NCBI GenBank assembly: GCA_029055435.1
Contig: JAIDDH010000104.1
Location: forward strand, 1 to 64,000
DNA: 64,000 nucleotides
DNA from: Acetatifactor sp.
GTDB lineage: Bacteria > Bacillota > Clostridia > Lachnospirales > Lachnospiraceae
Reading direction: 5' to 3'
The position numbers and the translations under genes were made by a program. The stretch's first letter is position 1; each line of letters opens with the position of its first letter. The notes below the pieces were generated by a model, which was given only the letters and a program-made list of their open reading frames with translations, made no database searches and was not told where the DNA came from. Positions 28,074 through 36,192 of this stretch are shown here, one piece after another.

Positions 28074-28973
28074 TTAGATTCTGACCCAGTCGTCGGGAAT
28101 GATGTCGATGGGCTTGCCGTCCTTAAACCAATTCTTCGGAGTCACCACAATTTTGTCCGGATTCTCCATCAGCCACGCCCCCCAGAAATTAAAGGTGCTG
28201 TTGGTGACAATGGCATTGCGGCAGGAGCGCATGACAAACAGTTCTTCAAAATCATCCGTGATATCCTGTTCCTCCCGATAGATGATGGAATCCGCTTCCA
28301 GCCCCAGCACCTCGCCGTTCAGATATTCCTTCACCCATGGCATATCATTGGAAAAAAACACGAAGACGGGATTGTCCAGTTTCTCTTTCATATAGGCCAC
28401 TGCCTTCTTATAATACTCCACATCCGTCCTGCCATAATGATTGGCCAGCTTCTCGTTATCGAAATAGTCTCCGCGCCGGACTCCCACAAAAACACTGTTC
28501 ATGCCGCTAAAGCGCTTCCTGTATTCCAACGTCCTCTCCGACAGGGTATCGCAGGTAAACTCCTGCTTCAGCTGCCCGGCGATGGGCTCCAGATATCTCC
28601 ATGACTGCCAGTAGCCGTCAAAATATTGATAATGAAGCAGCCCCGGCACGTCCCGGTACGCCCTGTTATTCTCAAAAAAATATTTTTTGTTCAGCTTCGC
28701 GTCCAGACCGACTTTAATCCGGTAGCCCCTGCTCAGAGGATTTCCCTCGTGCTTAAACAGACATATTTTGCGAAGCTCCGCATCCGTGGCCGCCTGAAAT
28801 CTGGTGTGCATTCTGCCCAGCCTGGACAGACGGATGTCGTCCACACCCGCCTGCCCGTAATATTTCAAATCCAGCCTGACGTCCTCACAGTGGTACTTCT
28901 CCTGCAACAGCCTGTGAAACGCATACTGAAACATCTGGTTTCCCAGACCGCCCTTGACCTTTACAATCTTCAT
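28074..28973 (-). CDS. GT11-family glycosyltransferase (alpha-1,2-fucosyltransferase-like)
   Basis: 299 residues. The opening GGLGNQMFQYAFHR and the RRGDYF motif, followed by VFFSNDMPWVKEYL and TNSTFNFWGAWLM, define GT11. Well-studied members transfer fucose from GDP-fucose in alpha-1,2 linkage. The usual HxRRGDY is VGVRRGDY here, so the histidine is replaced. No GDP-fucose genes (gmd, fcl, fkp) are in the window, so the donor could come from elsewhere or be another sugar. It sits 6 bases downstream of the GT2 gene. Confidence 0.86.
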   Translation of the reverse strand: MKIVKVKGGLGNQMFQYAFHRLLQEKYHCEDVRLDLKYYGQAGVDDIRLSRLGRMHTRFQAATDAELRKICLFKHEGNPLSRGYRIKVGLDAKLNKKYFFENNRAYRDVPGLLHYQYFDGYWQSWRYLEPIAGQLKQEFTCDTLSERTLEYRKRFSGMNSVFVGVRRGDYFDNEKLANHYGRTDVEYYKKAVAYMKEKLDNPVFVFFSNDMPWVKEYLNGEVLGLEADSIIYREEQDITDDFEELFVMRSCRNAIVTNSTFNFWGAWLMENPDKIVVTPKNWFKDGKPIDIIPDDWVRI

Positions 28974-28979
28974 CGGTTC

Positions 28980-30137
28980 CTACCTCGTGCTCTCAGCCTG
29001 ATCCCAGGTGGCCTTCGACCGCCCCGTCAGACAATTAAATACACCCACCCACTGCGCGCCGATTGTCATCGTATAGTACCCCATCATCTTCAACAGTTTA
29101 TTGGTGGCTCTGGTCTTCAGCGCCAACAGGGACAACAGGTAAAATACCGTCTGCCCCGCCAGAGCTATTCTGAAAAAACAGGAGCGGAACGCCAGCACAA
29201 GCGAGCAGAGGTAAACCATGGCGTGGGCAAACCAGAGCAGTCTCCTGCAGGTTCTATGTCCGAAATAGAAGAAAGAAAACCATCCAAGCCGGAAGATATT
29301 CATACAGGGGACAGCCTCCGCGATACCGGGGAGGATATTGCGGTTCATGCGCACCTTGCGCTTGAACTCGTCCTCCAGAACTTCCCCCGCTTTCTCATAT
29401 GCCACGGCGTCCGGGTTATAAAGAGCCCGAAGCCCCTGCAATCCATAATGACGGGGCATATGTGCGTCATGGCATTTTATGGGATTCAAATCAAAATACA
29501 AAGCGTTCCTGCAGGCATAGATTGCGCCGTTTCCCGCGGTGATGGTTCTGATATTGCTCTCCGTCTCCCGCTGGGCCAGATCGGACTCCCAGTACACGGC
29601 TTCCGCGGCGGCGGTGTTATTGTCCGTATTCCGATAGGCCAGCCTGCCGGTGACATAGGCGATGTCCGGAGCGGTAAAGCATGCCGCAAGCTCGGTGACG
29701 GCGTTGCGCTCAAACATGGCGTTGGCGTCTGTCATCACCAGAATTTCTCCCTGCACAAGCTTCTGCGCTTCGTTCTGGGCATTGGTCTTGCCCTTGTGAT
29801 CCTTCGCCCGGTGCAGGCGTATCCGCAGCTCGGGATGGGCGGCGATAAAGCGCTCCACAATCTCCTCGGTGGCGTCAGTGCTGAAATCCGACGTCACGAT
29901 ATAGTCGATTTTGTCCGCGGGATAATCGTTGTCAATGACATTTTCAAGCTTTGCTCCGATTACCTTCTCCTCGTTATGTGCCACAATCATTACGGTGACT
30001 GTGGGCTGCAAGCTGTAATCTTTCTGCAGTCTCCGATTCTTAAAAATACGGGCGAGAAACTTTAAACACAACTGATAGCCTCCCATGGCCCACACGATAA
30101 TAAAAGCGAATATCCAGAATAATACCGTAAGAATCAT
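28980..30137 (-). CDS. Membrane-anchored GT2 glycosyltransferase
   Basis: 385 residues. An N-terminal membrane helix (ILTVLFWIFAFIIVWAMGGY) is followed by a GT-A domain with IVAHNEE, TSDFSTDAT and MTDANAMF (acidic metal motif as D-A-N), then two or three C-terminal helices. The layout resembles processive or polyprenyl-type GT2 proteins. ATG 30137 is chosen: GGAGG is seven bases upstream and it starts two bases after the ATP-grasp stop. A longer frame to 30275 would overlap that gene by 136 bases and begins with a polar, arginine-rich stretch unlike the family. Confidence 0.85.
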   Translation of the reverse strand: MILTVLFWIFAFIIVWAMGGYQLCLKFLARIFKNRRLQKDYSLQPTVTVMIVAHNEEKVIGAKLENVIDNDYPADKIDYIVTSDFSTDATEEIVERFIAAHPELRIRLHRAKDHKGKTNAQNEAQKLVQGEILVMTDANAMFERNAVTELAACFTAPDIAYVTGRLAYRNTDNNTAAAEAVYWESDLAQRETESNIRTITAGNGAIYACRNALYFDLNPIKCHDAHMPRHYGLQGLRALYNPDAVAYEKAGEVLEDEFKRKVRMNRNILPGIAEAVPCMNIFRLGWFSFFYFGHRTCRRLLWFAHAMVYLCSLVLAFRSCFFRIALAGQTVFYLLSLLALKTRATNKLLKMMGYYTMTIGAQWVGVFNCLTGRSKATWDQAESTR

Positions 30138-30139
30138 CC

Positions 30140-31153
30140 TCAGTCCTCCAGCCTCCGAATCAGCACATCGCTGTACTTCATCATACAGATGCCTTCCTCG
30201 TAATCTCCGATTCGGGGCTCGTTGGCTTCGCCCCGCAGATTGTTTACAATCAGTTTCATATGGTCGCAGCCGCACTCATAGGCATGGGGATAACCGCCCC
30301 CAAAGCGGGGGTTCACCTCTGAGATGTAATACATTCCATCCACCTCAAAAATGTCGATGTCTATCTGGCCCCGATAACCCGCCTCGCTCACAAATTTCCG
30401 AATCAGCGCAAAGAGCTTTTCATCGCGAAAGGACACCGCCTTGTCCGTCTCCCCCGCCCGCATGACAAGCTTCTTTTTGGTAAAAATCGACACGATCTCT
30501 CCGCTCACCAGATCGATATACACATCCGCGCCGATTTCCTGTCCGCGCAGATATTCCTGCAGCATCAGATTGTCCGCATGGGCAAAGAGCAAATCCACCG
30601 TCTCACGATCTTCCGCTTTGCTGATCGCGATGGAGGCGCTGCCCCGCACCGGCTTCACAAACACCGGATAAGACATGTCCCCCGCAGAGACTGCCTCATA
30701 GAACGCGGCTGTGTCTGTATAACTTGCCGCAGTCCGATAGCCATGTTCGATAAGCCATTTATACATCTGCATCTTGTCCAGACTCATCTCGCAGAGCGCA
30801 TAGGAGGAACCGATTACCGTCACACCAAGCTCCCGAAAGTCCGCCTCATGCTCCGCAAGCAGCGACAGCTCCGGGTCAATGAGACTCAATACTGCCGTGA
30901 TCTTCTCCTTCCGGCAGATGTCAAAAATCACGTCGATATAACCCTCCGCAGTCATTCTGGGCACCTGATAGAATTCATCCGCCTCATATACTGCCGGGGC
31001 CGTCCTGCTCATGTCCGTGGCGATGACTCTGCCCGTCCTGCAGCCCTGCGCATCCGTCAGGGCGCGCTTAAAGTATTGAATGACTTTATTTCTGGTCCCT
31101 GCGCTGAGCACCAAAATATTAATTTGCGTATCGAATTGCGCATTGAATTTCAT
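30140..31153 (-). CDS. ATP-grasp ligase (carbamoyl-phosphate-synthase-like fold)
   Basis: 337 residues. The N-terminal NILVLSAGTRNKVIQYF pre-ATP-grasp half is followed by YPVFVKPVRGSASI and NLMLQEYLRGQEIGADVY, and the catalytic loop ISEVNPRFGGGYPHAY. Such enzymes join a carboxylate to an amine through an acyl phosphate. ATG 31153 is preferred to 31195 because AGGGG lies eight bases upstream. It stands between the asparagine-synthase-like and GT2 genes. A role in attaching an amino group or amino acid to a sugar is inferred; the substrates are unknown. Confidence 0.85.
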   Translation of the reverse strand: MKFNAQFDTQINILVLSAGTRNKVIQYFKRALTDAQGCRTGRVIATDMSRTAPAVYEADEFYQVPRMTAEGYIDVIFDICRKEKITAVLSLIDPELSLLAEHEADFRELGVTVIGSSYALCEMSLDKMQMYKWLIEHGYRTAASYTDTAAFYEAVSAGDMSYPVFVKPVRGSASIAISKAEDRETVDLLFAHADNLMLQEYLRGQEIGADVYIDLVSGEIVSIFTKKKLVMRAGETDKAVSFRDEKLFALIRKFVSEAGYRGQIDIDIFEVDGMYYISEVNPRFGGGYPHAYECGCDHMKLIVNNLRGEANEPRIGDYEEGICMMKYSDVLIRRLED

Positions 31154-31204
31154 ATCCTTGTCCCCTATCCCGGCCGGCTTTGTCATATCGGCCATATGTA
31201 TCTG

Positions 31205-32734
31205 TCAGGATGCCTTTGCGTCCCGTTTCGTCTGCGCCGCCAAATATCTCTGCGTCAAAATCTCCATGCCCCAGTTAATCAGATAGGAGGGTGCTCCGGG
31301 ATTGTCGAACTGCCTGTCATGGACAGCTATCCTCTTTTTGATTCCTAATTTCCGGAATAAATAATTGAGATAATCGGGGGCGGATTTCCAATAGTAGCGA
31401 AGCAGCCTCGCTGTCTGTCCCCGCCGTCTATGAGTCCTGTAATACCAGATAAAGCTGTCATACGAGGCCTCACTCATCCTGCTTTTCAGCCGCTTCAATG
31501 TGTCATAGTGATAATTAAAACCGGCGCCCTTTTTCTTCTGTCCGAACAGCTCCCGCTCCACGCCGGCCTCCTCCACCATACGTCTCGGAATGGGGCGGTC
31601 ATATCTGCCTCCCACGGACCACGCCGCCATCTCCGGCGCATTGCTCAGCGCGTGGATGGAAGTCCACGCGGCAGCTTTATACAATGGCATGGGAACCAGA
31701 ACAAATCCGATTCTCAGCCGGGCCTCGCACATGGAGATTCCTGCGTACATCTCTCCCTCAAACACAAATCTGTCATTGGGCGTCGGCCAGTTCTTATTCC
31801 AGAGCTTGTCTCCCCGCTCTCCGTAAAAGACCAGATTGTCCCGAAACTCCTGCTCAAAAGCGCTGAAGATAATACTTGTGCCAAGCTCTCCCGAACAGAC
31901 ATGTTCCGCCTCCACCAAGTCCTCCCGGCTCAGATACGCATTGGCGTCCTCTTTGATGATATGCCGGTAGCCCAGCCGCTCCGCAACCTTATCCCCGCAG
32001 TCCTCCGCATACTTCTGCGGTCTGTCAAAGGTCAGCGCCGTCTCGCAGCCGATTCGTTTTGCTATGGCAGAACATGCCGCAGCGTCATAGCCGGAGGAGA
32101 CCGTAGTCACCAGCCCGTACCGGTTCCTGCGCGCCACGTCCCTGGCATTGTCCCTGAGCTTCCTCATATCGGAGAGCAGCGCGGTCATATAATCCTCATA
32201 GCTGTGGACGGGACGGGGACGCTGTTTTTCCTCCGCCGTGATATCCCCATGAGGAGAAATAAAAAGATTGCAGTAGTAATAGCAGGAAAGAGTCATACCT
32301 TCCGCAAGGGGAATCTCCCGCTTATAGCCATCCAGCCCATTCAAAATAGAGCTGAAATCCCTCTCATACCCGGTATACTGCATATCCAGCCGACACCCCG
32401 ACCTTGCCAGCACAAAGGGAACGCTGTTGGACACAAAGAGCCTGCCGTCTTTCCTGACAAGAACCAGCTTCTCCAGAACGTGATCGGGAGTGGCAAAGCA
32501 ATAGCGCTCCCCGCCCTCCCGGATGATCTTGCCGCCGCTTCCGCACAGAAAGCCAGCCCGCTCAAAATCCATGTCGGCATAGCTCCCGTTCCACGCACCC
32601 TCCACAAAGGCGTCTCTCACACAGGCCACACCCACGCCGCAATAGACATCCGCACATTTCCCGCGCTCCAGCACGGCGCACCACGCCAGCCTTGATATAT
32701 TTTCATCCACATGAAACCGAAATCTGCACTCCAT
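31205..32734 (-). CDS. Asparagine-synthase-like amidotransferase
   Basis: 509 residues. The C-terminal half contains an AANH/PP-loop variant TTVSSGYDAAA (210-220, SSGYD replacing SGGxDS) and LTFDRPQKYAEDCGDKVAE. The N-terminal half has a shape like a class II glutaminase domain but no Cys at position 2, so it may use free ammonia or another amine. Related proteins in O-antigen loci are thought to amidate uronic acids. A strong GGAGG site precedes ATG 32734. The gene lies 21 bases after the GNAT/PLP fusion. Confidence 0.82.
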   Translation of the reverse strand: MECRFRFHVDENISRLAWCAVLERGKCADVYCGVGVACVRDAFVEGAWNGSYADMDFERAGFLCGSGGKIIREGGERYCFATPDHVLEKLVLVRKDGRLFVSNSVPFVLARSGCRLDMQYTGYERDFSSILNGLDGYKREIPLAEGMTLSCYYYCNLFISPHGDITAEEKQRPRPVHSYEDYMTALLSDMRKLRDNARDVARRNRYGLVTTVSSGYDAAACSAIAKRIGCETALTFDRPQKYAEDCGDKVAERLGYRHIIKEDANAYLSREDLVEAEHVCSGELGTSIIFSAFEQEFRDNLVFYGERGDKLWNKNWPTPNDRFVFEGEMYAGISMCEARLRIGFVLVPMPLYKAAAWTSIHALSNAPEMAAWSVGGRYDRPIPRRMVEEAGVERELFGQKKKGAGFNYHYDTLKRLKSRMSEASYDSFIWYYRTHRRRGQTARLLRYYWKSAPDYLNYLFRKLGIKKRIAVHDRQFDNPGAPSYLINWGMEILTQRYLAAQTKRDAKAS

Positions 32735-32755
32735 TCAGATACCTCCCTGCCCGGC

Positions 32756-34252
32756 TCAGCGGGCATCCATCCCCTTTGACAGATCGTCAAAAAACAGAGG
32801 CGTCCCGCCTGTGTGGAGGAAAAGCACAGTCTTTCCTTCAATTCCCCGCTCCCGCAGATAACTCTGCATTCCCGCATAGGCTTTTGCCGTGTAGGTGGAA
32901 TCCATGGGAATCCCGTGACAGAGTAACATCCGGTCAATGGTCTGTCTGATATCTTTATTGTCCTGCCCGTAGCCCTCTCCGGTGTAGCTGTCATCAAAAA
33001 TCGTGGCCGCCTGTATCTGTTCTTCTGTGTATGGCGGCTGCGCTTTTTCATCTGCAAATTTTGGCTGCGCGAGATATTCCGCTATGCTATCCAGCACCAC
33101 CTGTCTGCCTCTGGGGTTCTTGCGGGCGATGCTGATGCCCACGATCCGTCTCTCGTCTCCGGCGAGAAGCTGTCCGCACACCAGTCCGGCCTGAGTCGTC
33201 CCCGTTCCCGAGGCAAAGAAAATATAGTCAAAATAAATCCCTGTTTCGCGCTCATAATCCCGGATTTCCTGATAGCAGTTCACATAGGCCTGAGTGCCGA
33301 TATTGCCGTGGCCGCCCCCCGCGATAAAGTAGGGATTCCTGCCCGCTTTTCGCAGCTCCTGCAGTTTTTGCTCGATGGTATCGTGAACCTGCTCCACGGG
33401 CACCACGGTGATCTCCGCGCCGAAAAGCTCCATCATCCTGCTGTTGGCCGTAGGTTTGGACGCCTCCTCGGGACTGATAATATAGCAGGGCAGCTTTCTT
33501 GCCGCCGCCATGTTGGATATCACCCGGCAATGATTCGAGCTGCTGCTGCCGTATGTCACCACCGCATCATAATCCCCTGCATCGATCTCCCGGAAAAAGA
33601 GAACTGCCTTTCTGGCCTTGTTGCCTCCGAACGAAAAAGGAATCAGGTCATCCCTCTTTATATATATTTGATTGGGACCGTCCTCCAGAAAAAGAATCGG
33701 GGCGGGTGCAGTTTCCATATCCTGCCGTTTTAGAAAATCCGCACGGGATATCTCATATAAATAACGGTCAACCACCCTGCCTCTGTTTACGGCAGATTTT
33801 TTTGCCAGGCCCACCCTTCGGAAACCGCAGCGCTCAAACAGTCTCTGCGCCGCCAGATTCTCCACCTCCGTATAGAGATACACCCTGCGCAGACCGCGCC
33901 CACGAAAAGCGTATTCCAGCAAGAGCAGGCTGGCCTGTTTCGCAACGCCCCTGCCCTTGGCCCGCTCCTCGCCCATGGTGATATAATACTCCGCCTGTCC
34001 GTCCTCTATGGACAAAAGTCCGATGACGCCCACCGGTTCCCCCGCCCATTCAATCACCGCGTCATAGCGATCCTCACGGCTCTGATTGCCGCGAAACCAG
34101 ACAAGCGTCTTCTCCTCCTCCAACGGCAGCTCATAGTGCAGATATTGATTGTTGGCTTCATCGTTGATCCAGCGCACCTTGTCGGGGATATCCCTCTCCT
34201 CAAATTTTCGTATGGAAACCGCCGTTTTAATCGTTTTTTGATTCATTTGCAT
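32756..34252 (-). CDS. Fusion of GNAT acetyltransferase and ACC-deaminase/D-cysteine-desulfhydrase-like PLP enzyme
   Basis: 498 residues. Residues 10-170 are a GNAT domain (WINDEANNQYLHYELPL, acetyl-CoA loop EERAKGRGVAKQ at about 96-107) resembling PseH-like sugar N-acetyltransferases. Residues 180-498 are a fold-type II PLP enzyme with IKRDDLIPFSFGGNKARK (PLP lysine about K212), SSSSNHCR and the phosphate loop GTGTTQAGL. It lies next to PglC-, PglE- and PglF-like genes, and no separate PglD-type acetyltransferase is present, so the GNAT part may acetylate the 4-amino sugar. The PLP part might form or degrade a D- or cyclopropane amino acid. The reading frame is continuous, so this is a true fusion. 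The start follows GGAAGG. Confidence 0.85.
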   Translation of the reverse strand: MQMNQKTIKTAVSIRKFEERDIPDKVRWINDEANNQYLHYELPLEEEKTLVWFRGNQSREDRYDAVIEWAGEPVGVIGLLSIEDGQAEYYITMGEERAKGRGVAKQASLLLLEYAFRGRGLRRVYLYTEVENLAAQRLFERCGFRRVGLAKKSAVNRGRVVDRYLYEISRADFLKRQDMETAPAPILFLEDGPNQIYIKRDDLIPFSFGGNKARKAVLFFREIDAGDYDAVVTYGSSSSNHCRVISNMAAARKLPCYIISPEEASKPTANSRMMELFGAEITVVPVEQVHDTIEQKLQELRKAGRNPYFIAGGGHGNIGTQAYVNCYQEIRDYERETGIYFDYIFFASGTGTTQAGLVCGQLLAGDERRIVGISIARKNPRGRQVVLDSIAEYLAQPKFADEKAQPPYTEEQIQAATIFDDSYTGEGYGQDNKDIRQTIDRMLLCHGIPMDSTYTAKAYAGMQSYLRERGIEGKTVLFLHTGGTPLFFDDLSKGMDAR

Positions 34253-34268
34253 TTATTTCAACCTTCCG

Positions 34269-34910
34269 TCAAACTTCCCTCTTCTGATCTCTGCGCGCCA
34301 CATCCAGTCTCCCCGCAGGTATCTGCTTGCCCACCAGAACGTCCGAGCGCTTGAGCACCTTTCCAACCGTCATGAGAATTACTTTGCAGTCCAGCAGGAA
34401 ACTGCAGTGCCGGACATAGTACAGATCGTATTGAAAACGCTCCTCCCAGCCCGTGGCATTCCTGCCATGCACCTGCGCCCAGCCCGAGAGTCCCGGTCTC
34501 ACATCATGGCGGTGCATTTCCTCCTCCGTGTAATAGGGGAGATATTCCACCAGCAAAGGCCTGGGACCCACAATGCTCATATCTCCTCTAAGAATGTTAA
34601 AGACCTCCGGCAGCTCATCCATACTGGTGGAACGCAGGATGCGTCCAAACCGGGGAAGCCTCTCATCATCCGGCAAAAGCTTTCCCTGCGCATCCCTCTT
34701 ATCCGTCATGGAACGGAATTTATAGAGACGGAAGATTTTGCCGTTCTTTCCGGGCCGATCCTGGGTAAAGAGCACCGGCGAACCAAGCTTCACCCGCACC
34801 AGAACCGCCACAATCACAAAGACCCACCAAAAGAACAGGATTGCCAGCACGGCACAGAGGATATCCAGACCTCTCTTTATATAGTTCTCATAAATCCGCT
34901 TTCGTGTCAT
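34269..34910 (-). CDS. Initiating sugar-phosphate transferase (PglC/WbaP-type)
   Basis: 213 residues. One N-terminal membrane segment (ILCAVLAILFFWWVFVIVAVLV) is followed by the family core: RPGKNGKIFRLYKFRSM, LPEVFNILRGDMSIVGPRPL and RPGLSGWAQVHGRN. It transfers a sugar phosphate to undecaprenyl phosphate and so starts the repeat unit. The short PglC-like form fits a bacillosamine-type sugar from the neighbouring genes. ATG 34910 is used; the longer frame to 35003 would overlap the aminotransferase and carries no family sequence. Confidence 0.9.
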   Translation of the reverse strand: MTRKRIYENYIKRGLDILCAVLAILFFWWVFVIVAVLVRVKLGSPVLFTQDRPGKNGKIFRLYKFRSMTDKRDAQGKLLPDDERLPRFGRILRSTSMDELPEVFNILRGDMSIVGPRPLLVEYLPYYTEEEMHRHDVRPGLSGWAQVHGRNATGWEERFQYDLYYVRHCSFLLDCKVILMTVGKVLKRSDVLVGKQIPAGRLDVARRDQKREV

Positions 34911-34921
34911 TTTGTTTAACC

Positions 34922-36181
34922 TTATTCTCCAAAGCAGCTCTTTACCATCTCGATAATGATATCCTGCTGCTCCTCTGTCATCTTGTTGTCGCTGGGCAGG
35001 CACAGTCCGCGGTCAAAGATATCCATGCCCACATCCAGAGGTCTTCCGTCCGCTCCCACTGCGCCGTCGTCAATATAGGCATTGGTCACAGCCCTGCCGT
35101 CGCCCTCTCTGGTGACGAAGCCGTTCATGCGATAGATGGGCTGCATATGCATGGGCTTCCAGATGGGACGCCCCTCGGCATTGTATTGCTCCAGAGTCTC
35201 CAGTATCTGCGTGGGGCAGGATTTGCCCGGCTCGCTGATGTACAGTGCCTCCCGCTCCGACCGCACCTGTATGCACATGGCCTCTCTGTCAATCAGCATA
35301 CAGGAGAGCCAGAAATTGGGCTCGCTGTCTTCCGCGTCATAAGGATTCATGGTCACGGGCAGGTCTCGGAAGCCCTCCCGATATCTCATATAAATCGCCT
35401 TTTTCTGAGCGATATGCTCCTCCAGATGGGGAAACTGTCCCCGCACCACTCCTGCAATCACATTGCTCATACGATAATTATAACCAAGCTCTTCATGCTG
35501 ATACCATGGCGCGCTCTCCCGGGCCTGGGTGGACCATTTCCGCACTTTATCCGCGGCCCTGCCATCGTCCGTGAGAAGCATCCCGCCCGCGGAGCCGGTG
35601 ATGATTTTGTTTCCATTGAAGGAGACAGCATTGATGTCTCCCAGCCGCCCCGTCTGTATTCCTTTATAGGAAGCGCCCAGAGATTCCGCCGCATCCTCGA
35701 TGATCACCGCGTGATGTCTGTCGCAGACTGCCCGGATTTCCTCCATGCGGCAGGGCGTCCCGTAGAGATGGGCCAGCACCACCACCCGCACCTCGGGATA
35801 GATTTCAAAAGCCCGCTCCAGAGCCGCCGGATCCATATTCCAAGTATCATACTCCGTGTCGATAAAAACCGGCACGCCCCCCTCGTACACCACGGGATTC
35901 ACCGTGGCATCAAAGGTCATATCCGAGCAAAAGACCTTTTCCCCGGGTTTCACTCCCGCCAACTTTACCGCCATATGCAGAGCCGCCGTGCCCGAGGACA
36001 GAGCCACCGCATGAGCACAGCCGACCTTCTCGCAGGCCAGTCGCTCTGCCTCGTTGATATTGGCCCCCACGGTGGACATCCAGTTCGTCTCATAGGCCTG
36101 AGTCATATATTCCAGTTCCTCGCCGTGCATGGTGGGACTGGAAAGCCAGATTTTGTTTTCAAACGCCTTGAATTCTCCCAT
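34922..36181 (-). CDS. DegT/DnrJ/EryC1-family sugar aminotransferase (PglE-like)
   Basis: 419 residues. It has SSGTAALHMAVK, DMTFDATVNPV, IIEDAAESLGASYKG and the PLP lysine in FNGNKIITG (K192). It converts a UDP-4-keto-6-deoxy sugar to the 4-amino sugar using glutamate. It follows the dehydratase at 36193, the order expected for UDP-N-acetylbacillosamine or a related sugar. The start has AGAGG seven bases upstream. PglE-like rather than PseC-like is judged from context only. Confidence 0.92.
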   Translation of the reverse strand: MGEFKAFENKIWLSSPTMHGEELEYMTQAYETNWMSTVGANINEAERLACEKVGCAHAVALSSGTAALHMAVKLAGVKPGEKVFCSDMTFDATVNPVVYEGGVPVFIDTEYDTWNMDPAALERAFEIYPEVRVVVLAHLYGTPCRMEEIRAVCDRHHAVIIEDAAESLGASYKGIQTGRLGDINAVSFNGNKIITGSAGGMLLTDDGRAADKVRKWSTQARESAPWYQHEELGYNYRMSNVIAGVVRGQFPHLEEHIAQKKAIYMRYREGFRDLPVTMNPYDAEDSEPNFWLSCMLIDREAMCIQVRSEREALYISEPGKSCPTQILETLEQYNAEGRPIWKPMHMQPIYRMNGFVTREGDGRAVTNAYIDDGAVGADGRPLDVGMDIFDRGLCLPSDNKMTEEQQDIIIEMVKSCFGE

Positions 36182-36192
36182 TGTTTAACCTC

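Noticed and set aside
28626..30065. Plus-strand frame of 479 codons
   Set aside because: Antisense to well-defined GT11 and GT2 genes; no protein motif or ribosome binding site.
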